A stretch of 64,000 nt of DNA from Haloarcula salinisoli (GTDB lineage Archaea > Halobacteriota > Halobacteria > Halobacteriales > Haloarculaceae): NCBI RefSeq assembly GCF_019599405.1, contig NZ_RKLQ01000004.1:155029-219028 (forward strand), written 5' to 3'. Position numbers and translations under genes: made by a program. Each line of letters begins with the position of its first letter. The stretch's first letter is position 1. Below are positions 43,191 to 52,059 of the stretch, in pieces. Under the pieces are notes generated by a model. The model saw only the letters and a list, made by a program, of their open reading frames with translations, ran no database searches and had not been told where the DNA came from.

Positions 43191-45845
43191 ATGACCTCAT
43201 CAGACGAGAACAGTGACGAGTCAGATGAGACAGACGACTCGCATGAACACGATCATTCACATGACCATTTTGATCGTGAACATTCAGAGAGAGATGAAGT
43301 ATCGGATCCTTCGATAGCCCATGATGGAAGTGTGGCACAGCTCTCAGTGCCCGATATGGACTGCCCGTCGTGTGCGGGGAAAGTTGAAAACAGTGTTAGC
43401 AAGGTCGAGGGAATCAAAGAAATCGAGCCACAGGTGACGACAGGAACTCTCACAGTCACATACGAGGCCGACATCACGTCGACGGAGGCTATCACCGAGC
43501 GCGTCGAGAAAGCTGGCTACACTGTCGAAAACAGCGACGAGGTCACGGAGAAGTTTTCTGTCCCAGAAATGGATTGTCCGTCCTGTGCGGAGAAGGTCAC
43601 GAAGGCACTGGACAGTCTCGACGGCATTGCAACGGCGGAACCCCACCCGACGACTGGGAAAATCACAGTCACATACGATTCTGCAACCGTGACGGGTTCA
43701 GACATCAGTGCCGCCATCGAGGGCGCAGGATACGAAGTTACAGATACGACCGCACAGCAGGGTAACAAAGATAATAGCGAATCTGGTGACAGTATCTGGC
43801 GAAGCCGCCGGGCTATCAAGACGTGGATTAGTGGTGTGTTCCTCGCCGGTGGACTCCTGCTGGAATTCTTCCTACCCGGGGAGAATATACAGGTCGCGAG
43901 CCTCTTCGGAAGCGACCTGGTGTTAGCTGACGCCCTCTTTCTTGTCGCGATTGCGCTCGGTGGCCACGAAATTCTCCGCAACGGGTATTACTCGTTGCGA
44001 AATAGGAACCTCGACATTGATCTGTTGATGTCCATTGCGATCTTGGGTGCCCTGGTGGCAAGTGTTGCATTCGGGGAGGGTCTCTATTTTGAAGCAGCGA
44101 CGCTTGCGTTCCTCTTCAGCGTGGCCGAACTTCTCGAGCGCTACTCGATGGACCGTGCCCGCAACTCGCTGCAAGAGCTGATGGATCTGTCTCCGGATGA
44201 AGCGGTCGTCAAACGCAATGGGGGCGAAGAGACTGTTCCTGTTGCGGAAATAACGGTCGGTGACATCGTCGTCGTTCGGCCAGGAGAGAAGATTCCCATG
44301 GATGGCACGGTCGTAGACGGGGAGAGTGCGGTGAATCAGGCACCAATCACTGGCGAGAGTGTTCCAGTGGATAAGAGCGAGGGTGAAGAGGTGTACGCCG
44401 GGACAATCAACGAAGAGGGGTATCTCGAAGTGGAAGTCACCGCTACGGCGAGCGATAATACCCTCTCGCGTATCGTCGAGATGGTTGAGGACGCCCAGTC
44501 GAACAAAACCGAGCGCGAACAGTTCGTCGAGCGATTCTCCGCGTACTACACACCTGCTGTCGTCGCTTTTGCTATCCTCGTCACGATTGGGAGCCCCTAC
44601 GTTCTCGGCACGACGTGGCCAACAGCTATCGTCTACGGGCTTACATTGCTCGTACTCGCCTGCCCCTGTGCGTTCGTCATCTCGACGCCAGTCTCGGTCG
44701 TCTCGGGCATTACGAGCGCGGCGAAGAACGGCGTGCTGATTAAAGGCGGAAACCATCTCGAGGCAATGGGCGAAGTCGACGCCGTCGCATTCGATAAGAC
44801 GGGGACACTTACGAAGGGGGAACTCACGGTAACTGATGTCATCCCCCTCAATGGAAATTCCGAGGACGACGTCCTTCGGTGTGCCCGTGGCCTTGAACAA
44901 CGTAGCGAGCACCCTATCGGAGAAGCAATAGTCGCGGAAGCAGACGGTGCAAGCGTCGCAGAGCGCGAAATCTCGGATTTCGAGAGTATCACCGGTAAGG
45001 GGGTTCGGGCAGAGCTTGACGGGACCGATCACTTTGCCGGGAAGCCCGGCCTGTTTGAAGAACTTGAGTTCGATCTGTCACACGTTCACGCGACCACCGA
45101 TGGAGGCGTGGTTACCGACACAGCCCAGTCACTATGTGACCGGCATAATTGCCTCGATTTGCTGGAAGAGACGGTCCCAGAACTCCAGAGTGAAGGGAAG
45201 ACTGTGGTGCTTGTCGGGACAGACGAAGAACTAGAAGGGCTCATCGCCGTCGCCGACGAAGTCAGGCCAGCAGCGAAACAGACGATAGCCCGACTCCAAG
45301 ACCTCGGCGTCAAACGAACAGTGATGCTAACGGGAGATAATGAGCGGACTGCACAGGCTATCGCCGAGCAGGTGGGTATCGATGAGTTTCACGCAGAACT
45401 CCTTCCAGAAGATAAGGTCACTGCGATCGAGAAACTCACCGATGAGCACGACGGTGTCGCGATGGTTGGAGATGGTGTAAACGATGCCCCTGCCCTTGCC
45501 ACCGCTACCGTAGGCGTCGCTATGGGCGCCGCTGGGACGGACACGGCACTGGAGACGGCCGATATCGCACTAATGGGTGATGATCTGGGCAAGCTGCCGT
45601 ATCTCTACGAACTGGCCAATGACGCTAACGGCGTTATCCAGCAGAACATCTGGGCCAGTCTCGGAGTCAAGGCCGCACTGGCATTGGCAGTACCGTTTGG
45701 TTACGTCCCAATTTGGTTGGCAGTGCTCGCCGGCGATGCAGGGATGACGACTGCCGTCACCGGGAATGCAATGCGCCTCTCCAGAATTCGTCCACCAGAA
45801 GACAGCGGGGCTGAAACGATTTCCAGCGGAGGTTCACACCGATGA
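43191..45845 (+). CDS. ZntA-like Zn/Cd/Pb-exporting P-type ATPase
   Basis: The 884-residue protein begins with a His/Asp-rich tail (SHEHDHSHDHFDREH) and two HMA domains (CPSC at 58-61 and 129-132). The P1B core has ACPCAFVIS in the sixth helix, DKTGTLTKG, SEHPIGEAI and GDGVNDAP. The seventh helix NIWASLGVKAALAL carries the Lys and the eighth AVLAGDAGMTTAVTGNAMRL carries the Asp typical of P1B-2 pumps. These identify Zn(II), Cd(II) or Pb(II) rather than Cu. A small membrane gene overlaps its end. Confidence 0.92.
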   Translation: MTSSDENSDESDETDDSHEHDHSHDHFDREHSERDEVSDPSIAHDGSVAQLSVPDMDCPSCAGKVENSVSKVEGIKEIEPQVTTGTLTVTYEADITSTEAITERVEKAGYTVENSDEVTEKFSVPEMDCPSCAEKVTKALDSLDGIATAEPHPTTGKITVTYDSATVTGSDISAAIEGAGYEVTDTTAQQGNKDNSESGDSIWRSRRAIKTWISGVFLAGGLLLEFFLPGENIQVASLFGSDLVLADALFLVAIALGGHEILRNGYYSLRNRNLDIDLLMSIAILGALVASVAFGEGLYFEAATLAFLFSVAELLERYSMDRARNSLQELMDLSPDEAVVKRNGGEETVPVAEITVGDIVVVRPGEKIPMDGTVVDGESAVNQAPITGESVPVDKSEGEEVYAGTINEEGYLEVEVTATASDNTLSRIVEMVEDAQSNKTEREQFVERFSAYYTPAVVAFAILVTIGSPYVLGTTWPTAIVYGLTLLVLACPCAFVISTPVSVVSGITSAAKNGVLIKGGNHLEAMGEVDAVAFDKTGTLTKGELTVTDVIPLNGNSEDDVLRCARGLEQRSEHPIGEAIVAEADGASVAEREISDFESITGKGVRAELDGTDHFAGKPGLFEELEFDLSHVHATTDGGVVTDTAQSLCDRHNCLDLLEETVPELQSEGKTVVLVGTDEELEGLIAVADEVRPAAKQTIARLQDLGVKRTVMLTGDNERTAQAIAEQVGIDEFHAELLPEDKVTAIEKLTDEHDGVAMVGDGVNDAPALATATVGVAMGAAGTDTALETADIALMGDDLGKLPYLYELANDANGVIQQNIWASLGVKAALALAVPFGYVPIWLAVLAGDAGMTTAVTGNAMRLSRIRPPEDSGAETISSGGSHR

Positions 45846-46273
45846 GTAGCACATCCGAAGACACCGAACAGAGTCCCACTGCCGATGAACAATCTGGACT
45901 CCCCTACGGACCATTTCTTGTCCTGCTTAGTGCCACAGTCGTCGCTGGTTCGGGACTGCTAGTCTACACCATGGAGCAGGCGAATCTCCCTTTAGTGGCC
46001 GATTTTGTGTGGATACTCGGCTATGGTGTCGCAGTTTGCATTATATGGGTTGTCTGGCTCCGACCGGTAGAACTCGTTGGGCCGGCAGGTCGAGAGACGG
46101 GCGATAGTTCTAAAAACGAAGATACAACTGCCGACTCATCAGCTAAAGACGGCCCAGAATGGGAAATATCAGGATGGGGCGAGTTAGCAAAAGTACCGAG
46201 CGAAAAAGGAGGAGACACTCAAAATAACACCCCGGAAAGTGTAGATACTTCATCTTCAAAGGACATCGAATAA
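45842..46273 (+). CDS. Small membrane protein coupled to the zinc ATPase
   Basis: Its ATG overlaps the ATPase stop (ATGA). The 143-residue protein has a charged N-terminus, two helices (FLVLLSATVVAGSGLLVY, FVWILGYGVAVCIIWVVWL) and a long Ser/Asp/Glu-rich C-terminal tail ending SSSKDIE. No family is recognised. The overlap suggests a role in the same pump system, perhaps as an accessory or assembly factor. Confidence 0.65.
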   Translation: MSSTSEDTEQSPTADEQSGLPYGPFLVLLSATVVAGSGLLVYTMEQANLPLVADFVWILGYGVAVCIIWVVWLRPVELVGPAGRETGDSSKNEDTTADSSAKDGPEWEISGWGELAKVPSEKGGDTQNNTPESVDTSSSKDIE

Positions 46274-46425
46274 TCCTGAACTACCACTCCTTGATTGTGT
46301 GTTCTCATCAAGTAGACCTCGCTAAGTAAGAGATGTAAAGAGTGTTATAGAACAGTTCCACACACTGTAGTGTTCGCATTGCGAATCGTTCGATACAGTT
46401 GACCTATTGTCCACACGCGTCGGCT

Positions 46426-46524
46426 CTACGCGACTCTACTTCTACTGAACCGATAGAGCGTGAACGCGAGAATAACGAGCATGAGGAGAACGCTTCCCCA
46501 GACGACCGGGCTGAATCTGCTCAT
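46426..46524 (-). CDS. 32-residue single-helix protein
   Basis: From ATG 46524 (MSRFSPVVWGSVLLMLVILA) to TAG at 46426, ending RFSRSRVA. One helix with a basic C-terminal end, like many small respiratory or transporter-associated peptides. No promoter is obvious and no homologue is known to me, so coding status is uncertain. Confidence 0.35.
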   Translation of the reverse strand: MSRFSPVVWGSVLLMLVILAFTLYRFSRSRVA

Positions 46525-46693
46525 AGAGATAATGTCTGGATTCGTCGATAAACACTTTGTGCCAGCATCAGGTTCGCATGCTCGTTCTAATAGCTAGTTC
46601 ACCTAATTGCGGATGCAAACAACACCTTGGGAATCGTTCTATAACATCATCGGGGATGAAACCTATTAAGCTCAATCCGGTCGCCGAGAAAAT

Positions 46694-46972
46694 TCACTGC
46701 TGGATGTAGAGTGAATACATGATTACAGCAAGACCAGCAGCGACGAAGACACTATTTGCGAGCACGCCGACTGCAAGTGAGACGGCAAAGAACTGATTGG
46801 CGATACCCGAGAGAAACGCTCCGAAGGTAATAATTCCGAATCCGACACCGAGCACTCGTAACGAGGGGGAATTAGTATGCCGATAAGCCCTAAACGCAAT
46901 ATAGGTAATTGCGCCACCAAGGAGCAAAATCACCAACTTCACGGCCGCAATTGCGGTCAAAACAGCGTTCAC
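46694..46972 (-). CDS. DUF7521-like three-helix membrane protein
   Basis: The GTG at 46972 overlaps the stop of the upstream HTH gene (GTGA). The 92-residue protein is three hydrophobic helices (VKLVILLLGGAITYIAF, GFGIITFGAFLSGIANQFF, VLANSVFVAAGLAVIM). It matches the haloarchaeal DUF7521 family as I recall it, which is usually paired with a winged-helix gene. The function is unknown. Confidence 0.68.
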   Translation of the reverse strand: MNAVLTAIAAVKLVILLLGGAITYIAFRAYRHTNSPSLRVLGVGFGIITFGAFLSGIANQFFAVSLAVGVLANSVFVAAGLAVIMYSLYIQQ

Positions 46973-47346
46973 AGCTCGTCACCCATCTTGGACCAGATAT
47001 CTGCAAGCCGTTCGTCCGTCGTCCGCTGGTCTCTGTCAACAGCGACGGAGAACTCACCAGACTTGGTCATGGAAATGGTGATATCCTCGAAGTCCCGTTC
47101 ATACTGCGTGACACGCCCACCACCAGGATTTATTTGATCCCGTTCTCGAACGAGAGATGCCGTGCTCAATAGGTCCAGTTTTCGGTACAACGTTGATTTA
47201 GGGATGTCACACGCTTCGGTAAGTTCTGTTGCAGTCATAGGGTCAACTGTTTCACGGAGGATAGCTTGACAATCTGGGTCATCTAACGCGTCAACAACAG
47301 CCTGAAAAGGGGGTGTGTCGACGGTAGAACCCGGATTGTCACCCAT
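46969..47346 (-). CDS. Winged-helix regulator paired with DUF7521
   Basis: The ATG at 47346 (MGDNPGSTVDTPPFQAVVDA) is preferred to a longer frame from 47481. The 125-residue protein has an ArsR/IclR-like HTH: LDDPDCQAILRETVDPMTAT, ELTEACDIPKSTLYRKLDLL (helix-turn-helix) and a wing near GGRVTQYERDF. It probably controls its own operon with the membrane protein downstream. The signal is not evident. Confidence 0.78.
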   Translation of the reverse strand: MGDNPGSTVDTPPFQAVVDALDDPDCQAILRETVDPMTATELTEACDIPKSTLYRKLDLLSTASLVRERDQINPGGGRVTQYERDFEDITISMTKSGEFSVAVDRDQRTTDERLADIWSKMGDEL

Positions 47347-47483
47347 TTGCTGTCTGCCTCGTTTTTTTGCGAGAGAAGATGTGAGTTTTGTTATGGCGGT
47401 ATTGAATGCTAATCGACCATCGGTGTATTCGATACAACTCGGTGTGTTCAGTCGCTGAAAGGGTCTCGAACATGCAGGCACTG

Positions 47484-48461
47484 TTATTGATGTTCCGCGT
47501 ATACTTCGAGGAGTTCTTGATAGCGACTCCGGATAGTCGTCTGGCAGATGTGACAGACGTTACTCACAGTCTCTTGTGTTAACTGCTCGTTTGTAAGGTG
47601 GGTAGAAGCATACAATGCTGCGGCCGCTAATCCGGCTGGACTCTTCCCACTTTGAATCGCGTTTTGAGTCGCTACTTCTAGAATGTCGCGAGCCACTCGC
47701 TGTGCTTCCTCACTCACATCGAGTGCAGAAGCGAACTGAGGCAAGTATTCCGTAGGATCCTCGGGTTCGAGTGTCAGTCCGAGCTCACGGGAGAGATATC
47801 GATAGGCCCGTTGGATCCGAATCTCTTCGACTCGACTGACATCAGCAAACGCTGAAAGGGGACGGGGCATTCCCTGTTGCCGCGCGGCTGCATACAACGC
47901 TGCTGTTGACATGCCCTCTATTGACCGCCCCGGGAGTAGATCCTCTTCGGCTGCCCGCCGGTATAGTACACCAGCAGTTTCACGAACAGATTCCGGGATA
48001 CCTAATGCGGATGCCATCCGGTCGATTTCCCCGAACGCCTGTTTGAGGTTCCGTTCAGTGGCGTCCTTGGCCCGAAATCGTTCGTCCCACGTTCGAAGAC
48101 GCTGTAAGCGTGCCCGCTTCCGAGCAGCTATGGCTGCCCCATTGGCATCTTTGTCCTGCCAGCTGATTTTTGTACTCAGTCCCTTATCGTGCATCAGCTC
48201 AGTTGTCGGAGCGCCTACACGACTCTTTTTGCTGTTGTCGCCAGCTTCGAAGGTTCGCCACTCTGGTCCTCGATCGACGAGAGCTTCCTCGAAAACTAAC
48301 CCACAGCTCTCACAGGTCTGTTCACCGTGAGCCTCGTCTTCAATTATACCACCACCACACTCTGGGCAGGCTTCGATGGCAGAGCCATCGCGCTCTGGTT
48401 CCTGCTTCCGGGACTCATGTTCACGGTCACCGCTGGTCCGTGTAGTGATATCATCAGACAT
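47484..48461 (-). CDS. tfb: Transcription initiation factor TFB (second copy)
   Basis: Starting at ATG 48461 (MSDDITTRTSGDREHESRKQ) the protein has 325 residues. The zinc ribbon is CPEC (32-35) and CESC (50-53). The B-finger has EWRTFEAGDNSKKSRVG. Two cyclin repeats follow, with GRSIEGMSTAALYAAARQ and SGKSPAGLAAAALYASTHLT. It resembles the TFB at 20438 closely through the core but differs in the N-terminal tail. Multiple TFBs allow promoter-specific regulation in haloarchaea. Confidence 0.94.
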   Translation of the reverse strand: MSDDITTRTSGDREHESRKQEPERDGSAIEACPECGGGIIEDEAHGEQTCESCGLVFEEALVDRGPEWRTFEAGDNSKKSRVGAPTTELMHDKGLSTKISWQDKDANGAAIAARKRARLQRLRTWDERFRAKDATERNLKQAFGEIDRMASALGIPESVRETAGVLYRRAAEEDLLPGRSIEGMSTAALYAAARQQGMPRPLSAFADVSRVEEIRIQRAYRYLSRELGLTLEPEDPTEYLPQFASALDVSEEAQRVARDILEVATQNAIQSGKSPAGLAAAALYASTHLTNEQLTQETVSNVCHICQTTIRSRYQELLEVYAEHQ

Positions 48462-48534
48462 CGTTACGTCCCCCCGGAAGTCATGGTGGTCCTTATCACA
48501 CAGAAGGTGCCCGTATCGTATGAACATGCGGCGG

Positions 48535-48558
48535 TGTCCCAGTTGGTAGGAATCCGAG
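48535..48558 (+). promoter_or_regulatory. 24-bp motif match upstream of module copy B
   Basis: TGTCCC-N7-AGGA-AT-CCGAG keeps 19 or so of the positions of the halocyanin motif, then CCACTATAC follows, similar to CCACTATAT after the site at 40515. It lies between the TFB (minus) and CPBP (plus) genes, 173 nt before the CPBP start, so which gene it controls is not clear. Confidence 0.4.
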
Positions 48559-48731
48559 GTGCCACTATACTACTGAACTGTGAATTCTTGACTGAATTTG
48601 TTGGCCCAAAAATCGTGCTATCGGCGCATTACAATGTCTCAGAAACAGGCTGACAGCAGAGTCACTGATGATTCTCGCCAGATGTATAACCATGGTAAAA
48701 ATAAGCAGTTGCTAGATGGTGGGGTAGCATA

Positions 48732-49469
48732 TTGAATAACACATCCGGGTTCGATACAGGAATCCGTTCTGTCGCAACTGCAATCGGACTAACCTTTGTC
48801 CCAATCGTTATCGGGTCGGTGGTAGTCCTTGGAGCCTCGTCAGTGCTGCTTGTGGTCGGAATCGATGTCTCATCACGGCCATCGCTACGGCTACTCCTGA
48901 GTACAGTTCTACTGCAGGGACTCACCTTTGGCGGCCTTGCACTCGTATATCTCAAAATTCGAGGGCTCGGATTCGGATTCGTCCCCGTTTCGGTACCTAA
49001 TAAACGTGATATCGCAGTCACAGTCGTTGGGACAATCGCTCTTATCCTTCTTCTGTTGTCAGTCTCAGGAATAATCTCAATACTGGATATCGAATCAGCG
49101 CAGAACACCGTTGTTACCATCGGTCAACAGAACCCAGTCGTGTTTCTCATTCTCATCCCGCTCTCGTTTCTGTTAGTGGGCCCAGGTGAGGAACTGCTGT
49201 TCAGAGGACTCGTTCAGGGGACACTCGCAGAGTCACTCCACCCCACAAGAGCAGTGATATTGGCAAGCGCACTGTTCGCATCAATCCACCTCTTCTCGTT
49301 GTCGGGCGAGGGGAAACTGGTCTACATTGCCATTGCCTTTATTTTGGCACTGGTCTTGGGTGGCGCATACGAGTACACAGGCAATCTCACCGTCCCAGCC
49401 CTGATGCACGGCGCGTACAACGCATTACAGTTCGCAGGTGCATATATTTCTTCGACTGGTGGATTCTGA
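48732..49469 (+). CDS. CPBP-family intramembrane metalloprotease (module copy B)
   Basis: The frame begins at a TTG (48732, MNNTSGFDTGIRSVATA) and has 245 residues. EELLFRG, SIHLFSLSGEGKLVYI and HGAYNALQFAG repeat the family motifs. Alignment with the copy at 90-815 needs almost no gaps, and about two-thirds of the residues appear identical. In this compact copy the halocyanin gene follows after only 63 bp on the other strand. A TTG start is unusual but matches the length of copy A. Confidence 0.87.
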   Translation: MNNTSGFDTGIRSVATAIGLTFVPIVIGSVVVLGASSVLLVVGIDVSSRPSLRLLLSTVLLQGLTFGGLALVYLKIRGLGFGFVPVSVPNKRDIAVTVVGTIALILLLLSVSGIISILDIESAQNTVVTIGQQNPVVFLILIPLSFLLVGPGEELLFRGLVQGTLAESLHPTRAVILASALFASIHLFSLSGEGKLVYIAIAFILALVLGGAYEYTGNLTVPALMHGAYNALQFAGAYISSTGGF

Positions 49470-49532
49470 TACCACGTATGTGTCCCTTCTTCTACACGGC
49501 GAATCGACACAAGCTATCGGTCATACCGTACA

Positions 49533-50063
49533 TCATCCGGTGAAGTCTTCATAAGATACCGAGCCCTGGTTAACGATTGTTTGACTCTCTGGGACAGAAC
49601 CGTCTGGTGGCATACTCCCCTGAGCCGGTCCACCAGGTTCACCGACCACAATGCGGCCAACCATTCCAATGGTTTTGTGTGGGATACAGAAATAATCGTA
49701 TGTCCCTGCTGTTTCAAACGTATGCTCAAACGTGGCCCCTTGCGCGTTGAGAGTGCCACTATTGAAAGAGTCAGCACCCACAGGAATGCGCGTTACCGAC
49801 GCCGAAGTAGCCTCCTCAGTGTACGCTGTCGCTGAATGACGGCCACCCCGGATTTCAAATGTGACAGTCTCACCAGGCTCGACGAATAATCCGATTGGGT
49901 CAAAATAGTACTCACCGCCCTCAGTAATCATCAGGACAGTGTTCGGCTCTCTAGTATTGGTCCGGTTGCTACCGTTATCTTCCGCTGAGCTGCATCCAGC
50001 GAGGCCAATGACTCCACCGGTCGTCAACAAGCCGGTAGTTTTGAGAAGTTGTCTGCGCTCCAT
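49533..50063 (-). CDS. Halocyanin, blue copper lipoprotein (module copy B)
   Basis: The ATG at 50063 (MERRQLLKTTGLLTTGG) gives 176 residues with a Tat/lipobox signal (GLAGC). The cupredoxin domain has GGRHSATAY and YFCIPHKTIGMVG as copper ligands. It keeps the special C-terminal tail (GSMPPDGSVPESQTIVNQGS) of copy A, which lies outside the copper fold and may be an interaction segment. The 24-bp motif lies 35 nt upstream. It probably carries electrons at the outer face of the membrane. Confidence 0.93.
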   Translation of the reverse strand: MERRQLLKTTGLLTTGGVIGLAGCSSAEDNGSNRTNTREPNTVLMITEGGEYYFDPIGLFVEPGETVTFEIRGGRHSATAYTEEATSASVTRIPVGADSFNSGTLNAQGATFEHTFETAGTYDYFCIPHKTIGMVGRIVVGEPGGPAQGSMPPDGSVPESQTIVNQGSVSYEDFTG

Positions 50064-50098
50064 ACTGGTCAATATACAGTACCTGATTATGAGACAGG

Positions 50099-50122
50099 TG
50101 CGGCTTCCCACATCATAGGACA
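50099..50122 (-). promoter_or_regulatory. Conserved 24-bp operator-like motif upstream of halocyanin B
   Basis: On the minus strand TGTCCT-N7-GGGA-AG-CCGCA. It matches the site of halocyanin A in spacing to the start codon (35 against 36 nt) as well as in sequence, although the surrounding promoter DNA is not otherwise conserved. Confidence 0.62.
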
Positions 50123-50265
50123 TCGCCATGCGTTGATATACCCGAACCGCGAAAACCGATATAGAGAATAGTGCCCGAATGTTGGCAGTTTCAGTGCTGC
50201 TAGCCCCGATTTCGAGACATGAAGTGAATAGGACTTACCCAACTTTCAATGGATGAACGCCTATT

Positions 50266-50682
50266 ATGATTGAGCAGAGTGGCACAGACTATTCTGTGTT
50301 TAGAGAGTTCACTGCCATCGAAATCGTCGGAACGGTACTTCCGGTCCTTTTGCTGATTATCGTCAGTACGATTCTCTTCTCGTGGCCACCAACCGTACTG
50401 GCATGGTTCTCCTGTGGGGTTGGAGGACTCATACTGGTGATATGGACGGGCCGGGCACCCACAATTTCAGTCACTGTACTCGACTGGCCTCGTCCTGAGT
50501 CAGGAGCGGATATCGTCATAAACGCCATCGCATACAACGGTGTACTAGTTCTTGGAACAGTCATCGCAGAGATTGTGTGGCAAGTGTCAACGGCGGTGCT
50601 ACTCGCTGCACTGGTCGGTGTATTCCTCCCGTTTTGGTTCCTCAAACACATTCAGTTCATCGCCTTCATGGATTCCGGATGA
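50266..50682 (+). CDS. Module membrane protein with four predicted helices (copy B)
   Basis: The 138-residue paralogue of 8630-9049 keeps FTAIEIVGT, FSWPPTVLAWF, LDWPRPESGADIVINAIAYNG and WFLKHIQFIAF. Its stop overlaps the start of a 49-codon gene (ATGA), which then runs up to the CTCGCCGP protein, so three plus-strand genes are coupled here. Function unknown. The conserved cytosolic WPRPES segment is the best candidate for a functional site. Confidence 0.78.
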   Translation: MIEQSGTDYSVFREFTAIEIVGTVLPVLLLIIVSTILFSWPPTVLAWFSCGVGGLILVIWTGRAPTISVTVLDWPRPESGADIVINAIAYNGVLVLGTVIAEIVWQVSTAVLLAALVGVFLPFWFLKHIQFIAFMDSG

Positions 50683-50828
50683 ACATGAAACGCAAATACA
50701 AGCATCTAGCATACAAGCATCGCAAGCAAAAGAGCGAATCGACAGAGTGGTTTCATAAATCCCGACGACGACAACGGAATTCGAAGGGTGTACCAGTGGA
50801 TGCAAAACGATGGACCCAAATTCTATAG
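50679..50828 (+). CDS. 49-residue very basic protein in the module operon
   Basis: The start overlaps the previous stop (ATGA) and the stop is 4 nt before the next ATG, so it sits inside a tight operon. The sequence is extremely basic (MNMKRKYKHLAYKHRKQKSE, then KSRRRQRNSKG), unlike normal acidic haloarchaeal proteins. Copy A has no equivalent. It may be an RNA- or membrane-binding peptide, or a spacer frame kept open for translational coupling. Confidence 0.45.
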   Translation: MNMKRKYKHLAYKHRKQKSESTEWFHKSRRRQRNSKGVPVDAKRWTQIL

Positions 50829-50832
50829 TACT

Positions 50833-52035
50833 ATGAGTACGGGAACCCGGTCTCAGTGGCAGATACAACCTGGGTCAGCAAATACTCGCTCGACTGGCGT
50901 CGGGGTTCGGACAGGAACGGTGCTTGTCTCCTGTATTATTGCATTGACACAGGTCCCAACCGCGTCAGCACATAGCGTGACCGGAGCCGCTGGTCTCACA
51001 GAGATACACGGGGCCATGCTCACCCTCGTTGGGATTGCTATTGTCGGTGGAGCTGTCGGATTCAAACGACATAGTCGACTCACTCCCGAACAGGCCCTCA
51101 CCGGTGTCTTTATCGGTATCGTAACAGCAGCGACGGGAGCTGTTCTGTTCGATGCACTCTCGATTGATGTCCAGTACTCGGCTGCGACTATGCCGTTTTC
51201 GCGGTCGTTGTACCCCTTGATAGCGTTCGCTGTCGGGCTTACTATCATGATTGGGAGTCTCTCAATCGGTTGGTTTAGATGGCGGACGCGCCCTCGATAC
51301 ACCGGACTTGGGTTCATTTTGGGGCTGTGGGTGACCTACCCATATCTCATCCCAGGACCAGCGAGTAACTCCCATCCCCTCGGATACTTGCTGGTATTGA
51401 GTCTCCCCATCGCTGTTGGGTATATCCTCAAAAAAGATGCAGCCCACGTTATTCGAGACGTCTTCCGTGACCCAGTGGCCCGGCGTTTCGGCATTGGTGT
51501 GGCGGTCGTCGTTGGGCTGTTTTTCCTCTTCATTACAGGATATCTCTCCGTATTTCCCGAAGAAGGGCTACCACACGAGCCGAAACTGGTCGTCTTACCG
51601 GTCATTTATCAACTGGTTTCTTGGCCGACACTCGAAGTCGTCCGGCCGCACATTCCGTTCTTCCTCGCAATCTCTCCAGGGCTGGTGATAGTTGTTGGTC
51701 TCCTGAGTTCGCTCATCGGATTCAATGCAGGGATTATCGCTCGGTACTGGCGAATCGAGGAGAGTGCTGGACTTACAGAGGGGACTGCAGGCACAGCGAC
51801 AGTTGTTGGCTCGTGTACCTGTGGGTGCTGTGGCCCGCTGGTAGCGAAAATCGCGATTCTCGCAGCGGGGCCATCGATTGCGGCGCCACTGTACTGGGTC
51901 TTCGTTGACCCAGCATCACCGCTAGGTGTACTCTTTATCGCCGGGAGTATTGCTTTGTTCACTGGGAGTCTAGTCTACTCGATAGAATCAGCAACACGCT
52001 CCAGCGAAATTGCCGATTTCAGCCCAGCAGACTGA
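50833..52035 (+). CDS. Polytopic membrane protein with CTCGCCGP motif (module copy B)
   Basis: The ATG at 50833 (MSTGTRSQWQIQPG) is 4 nt after the preceding small gene. A longer frame from 50788 is less likely. The 400-residue protein has the signal-like helix ending TASAHS and nine or so further helices. It shares with copy A the segments FFPEEG, ILPAxYQLVSWPTLE, WRxEExAG(M/L)TEGTAG, and CTCGCCGPLVAKIAxLAAGP. The Cys motif is preceded by VVGS and followed by a helix. Module partner of the halocyanin. Metal or electron transfer is inference. Confidence 0.78.
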   Translation: MSTGTRSQWQIQPGSANTRSTGVGVRTGTVLVSCIIALTQVPTASAHSVTGAAGLTEIHGAMLTLVGIAIVGGAVGFKRHSRLTPEQALTGVFIGIVTAATGAVLFDALSIDVQYSAATMPFSRSLYPLIAFAVGLTIMIGSLSIGWFRWRTRPRYTGLGFILGLWVTYPYLIPGPASNSHPLGYLLVLSLPIAVGYILKKDAAHVIRDVFRDPVARRFGIGVAVVVGLFFLFITGYLSVFPEEGLPHEPKLVVLPVIYQLVSWPTLEVVRPHIPFFLAISPGLVIVVGLLSSLIGFNAGIIARYWRIEESAGLTEGTAGTATVVGSCTCGCCGPLVAKIAILAAGPSIAAPLYWVFVDPASPLGVLFIAGSIALFTGSLVYSIESATRSSEIADFSPAD

Positions 52036-52059
52036 GAATGTAGTGAAACCGAGAGAGTC

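Noticed and set aside
43923..45032. 369-codon minus-strand frame
   Set aside because: Shadow of the ZntA-like ATPase on the other strand, with no motifs of its own.
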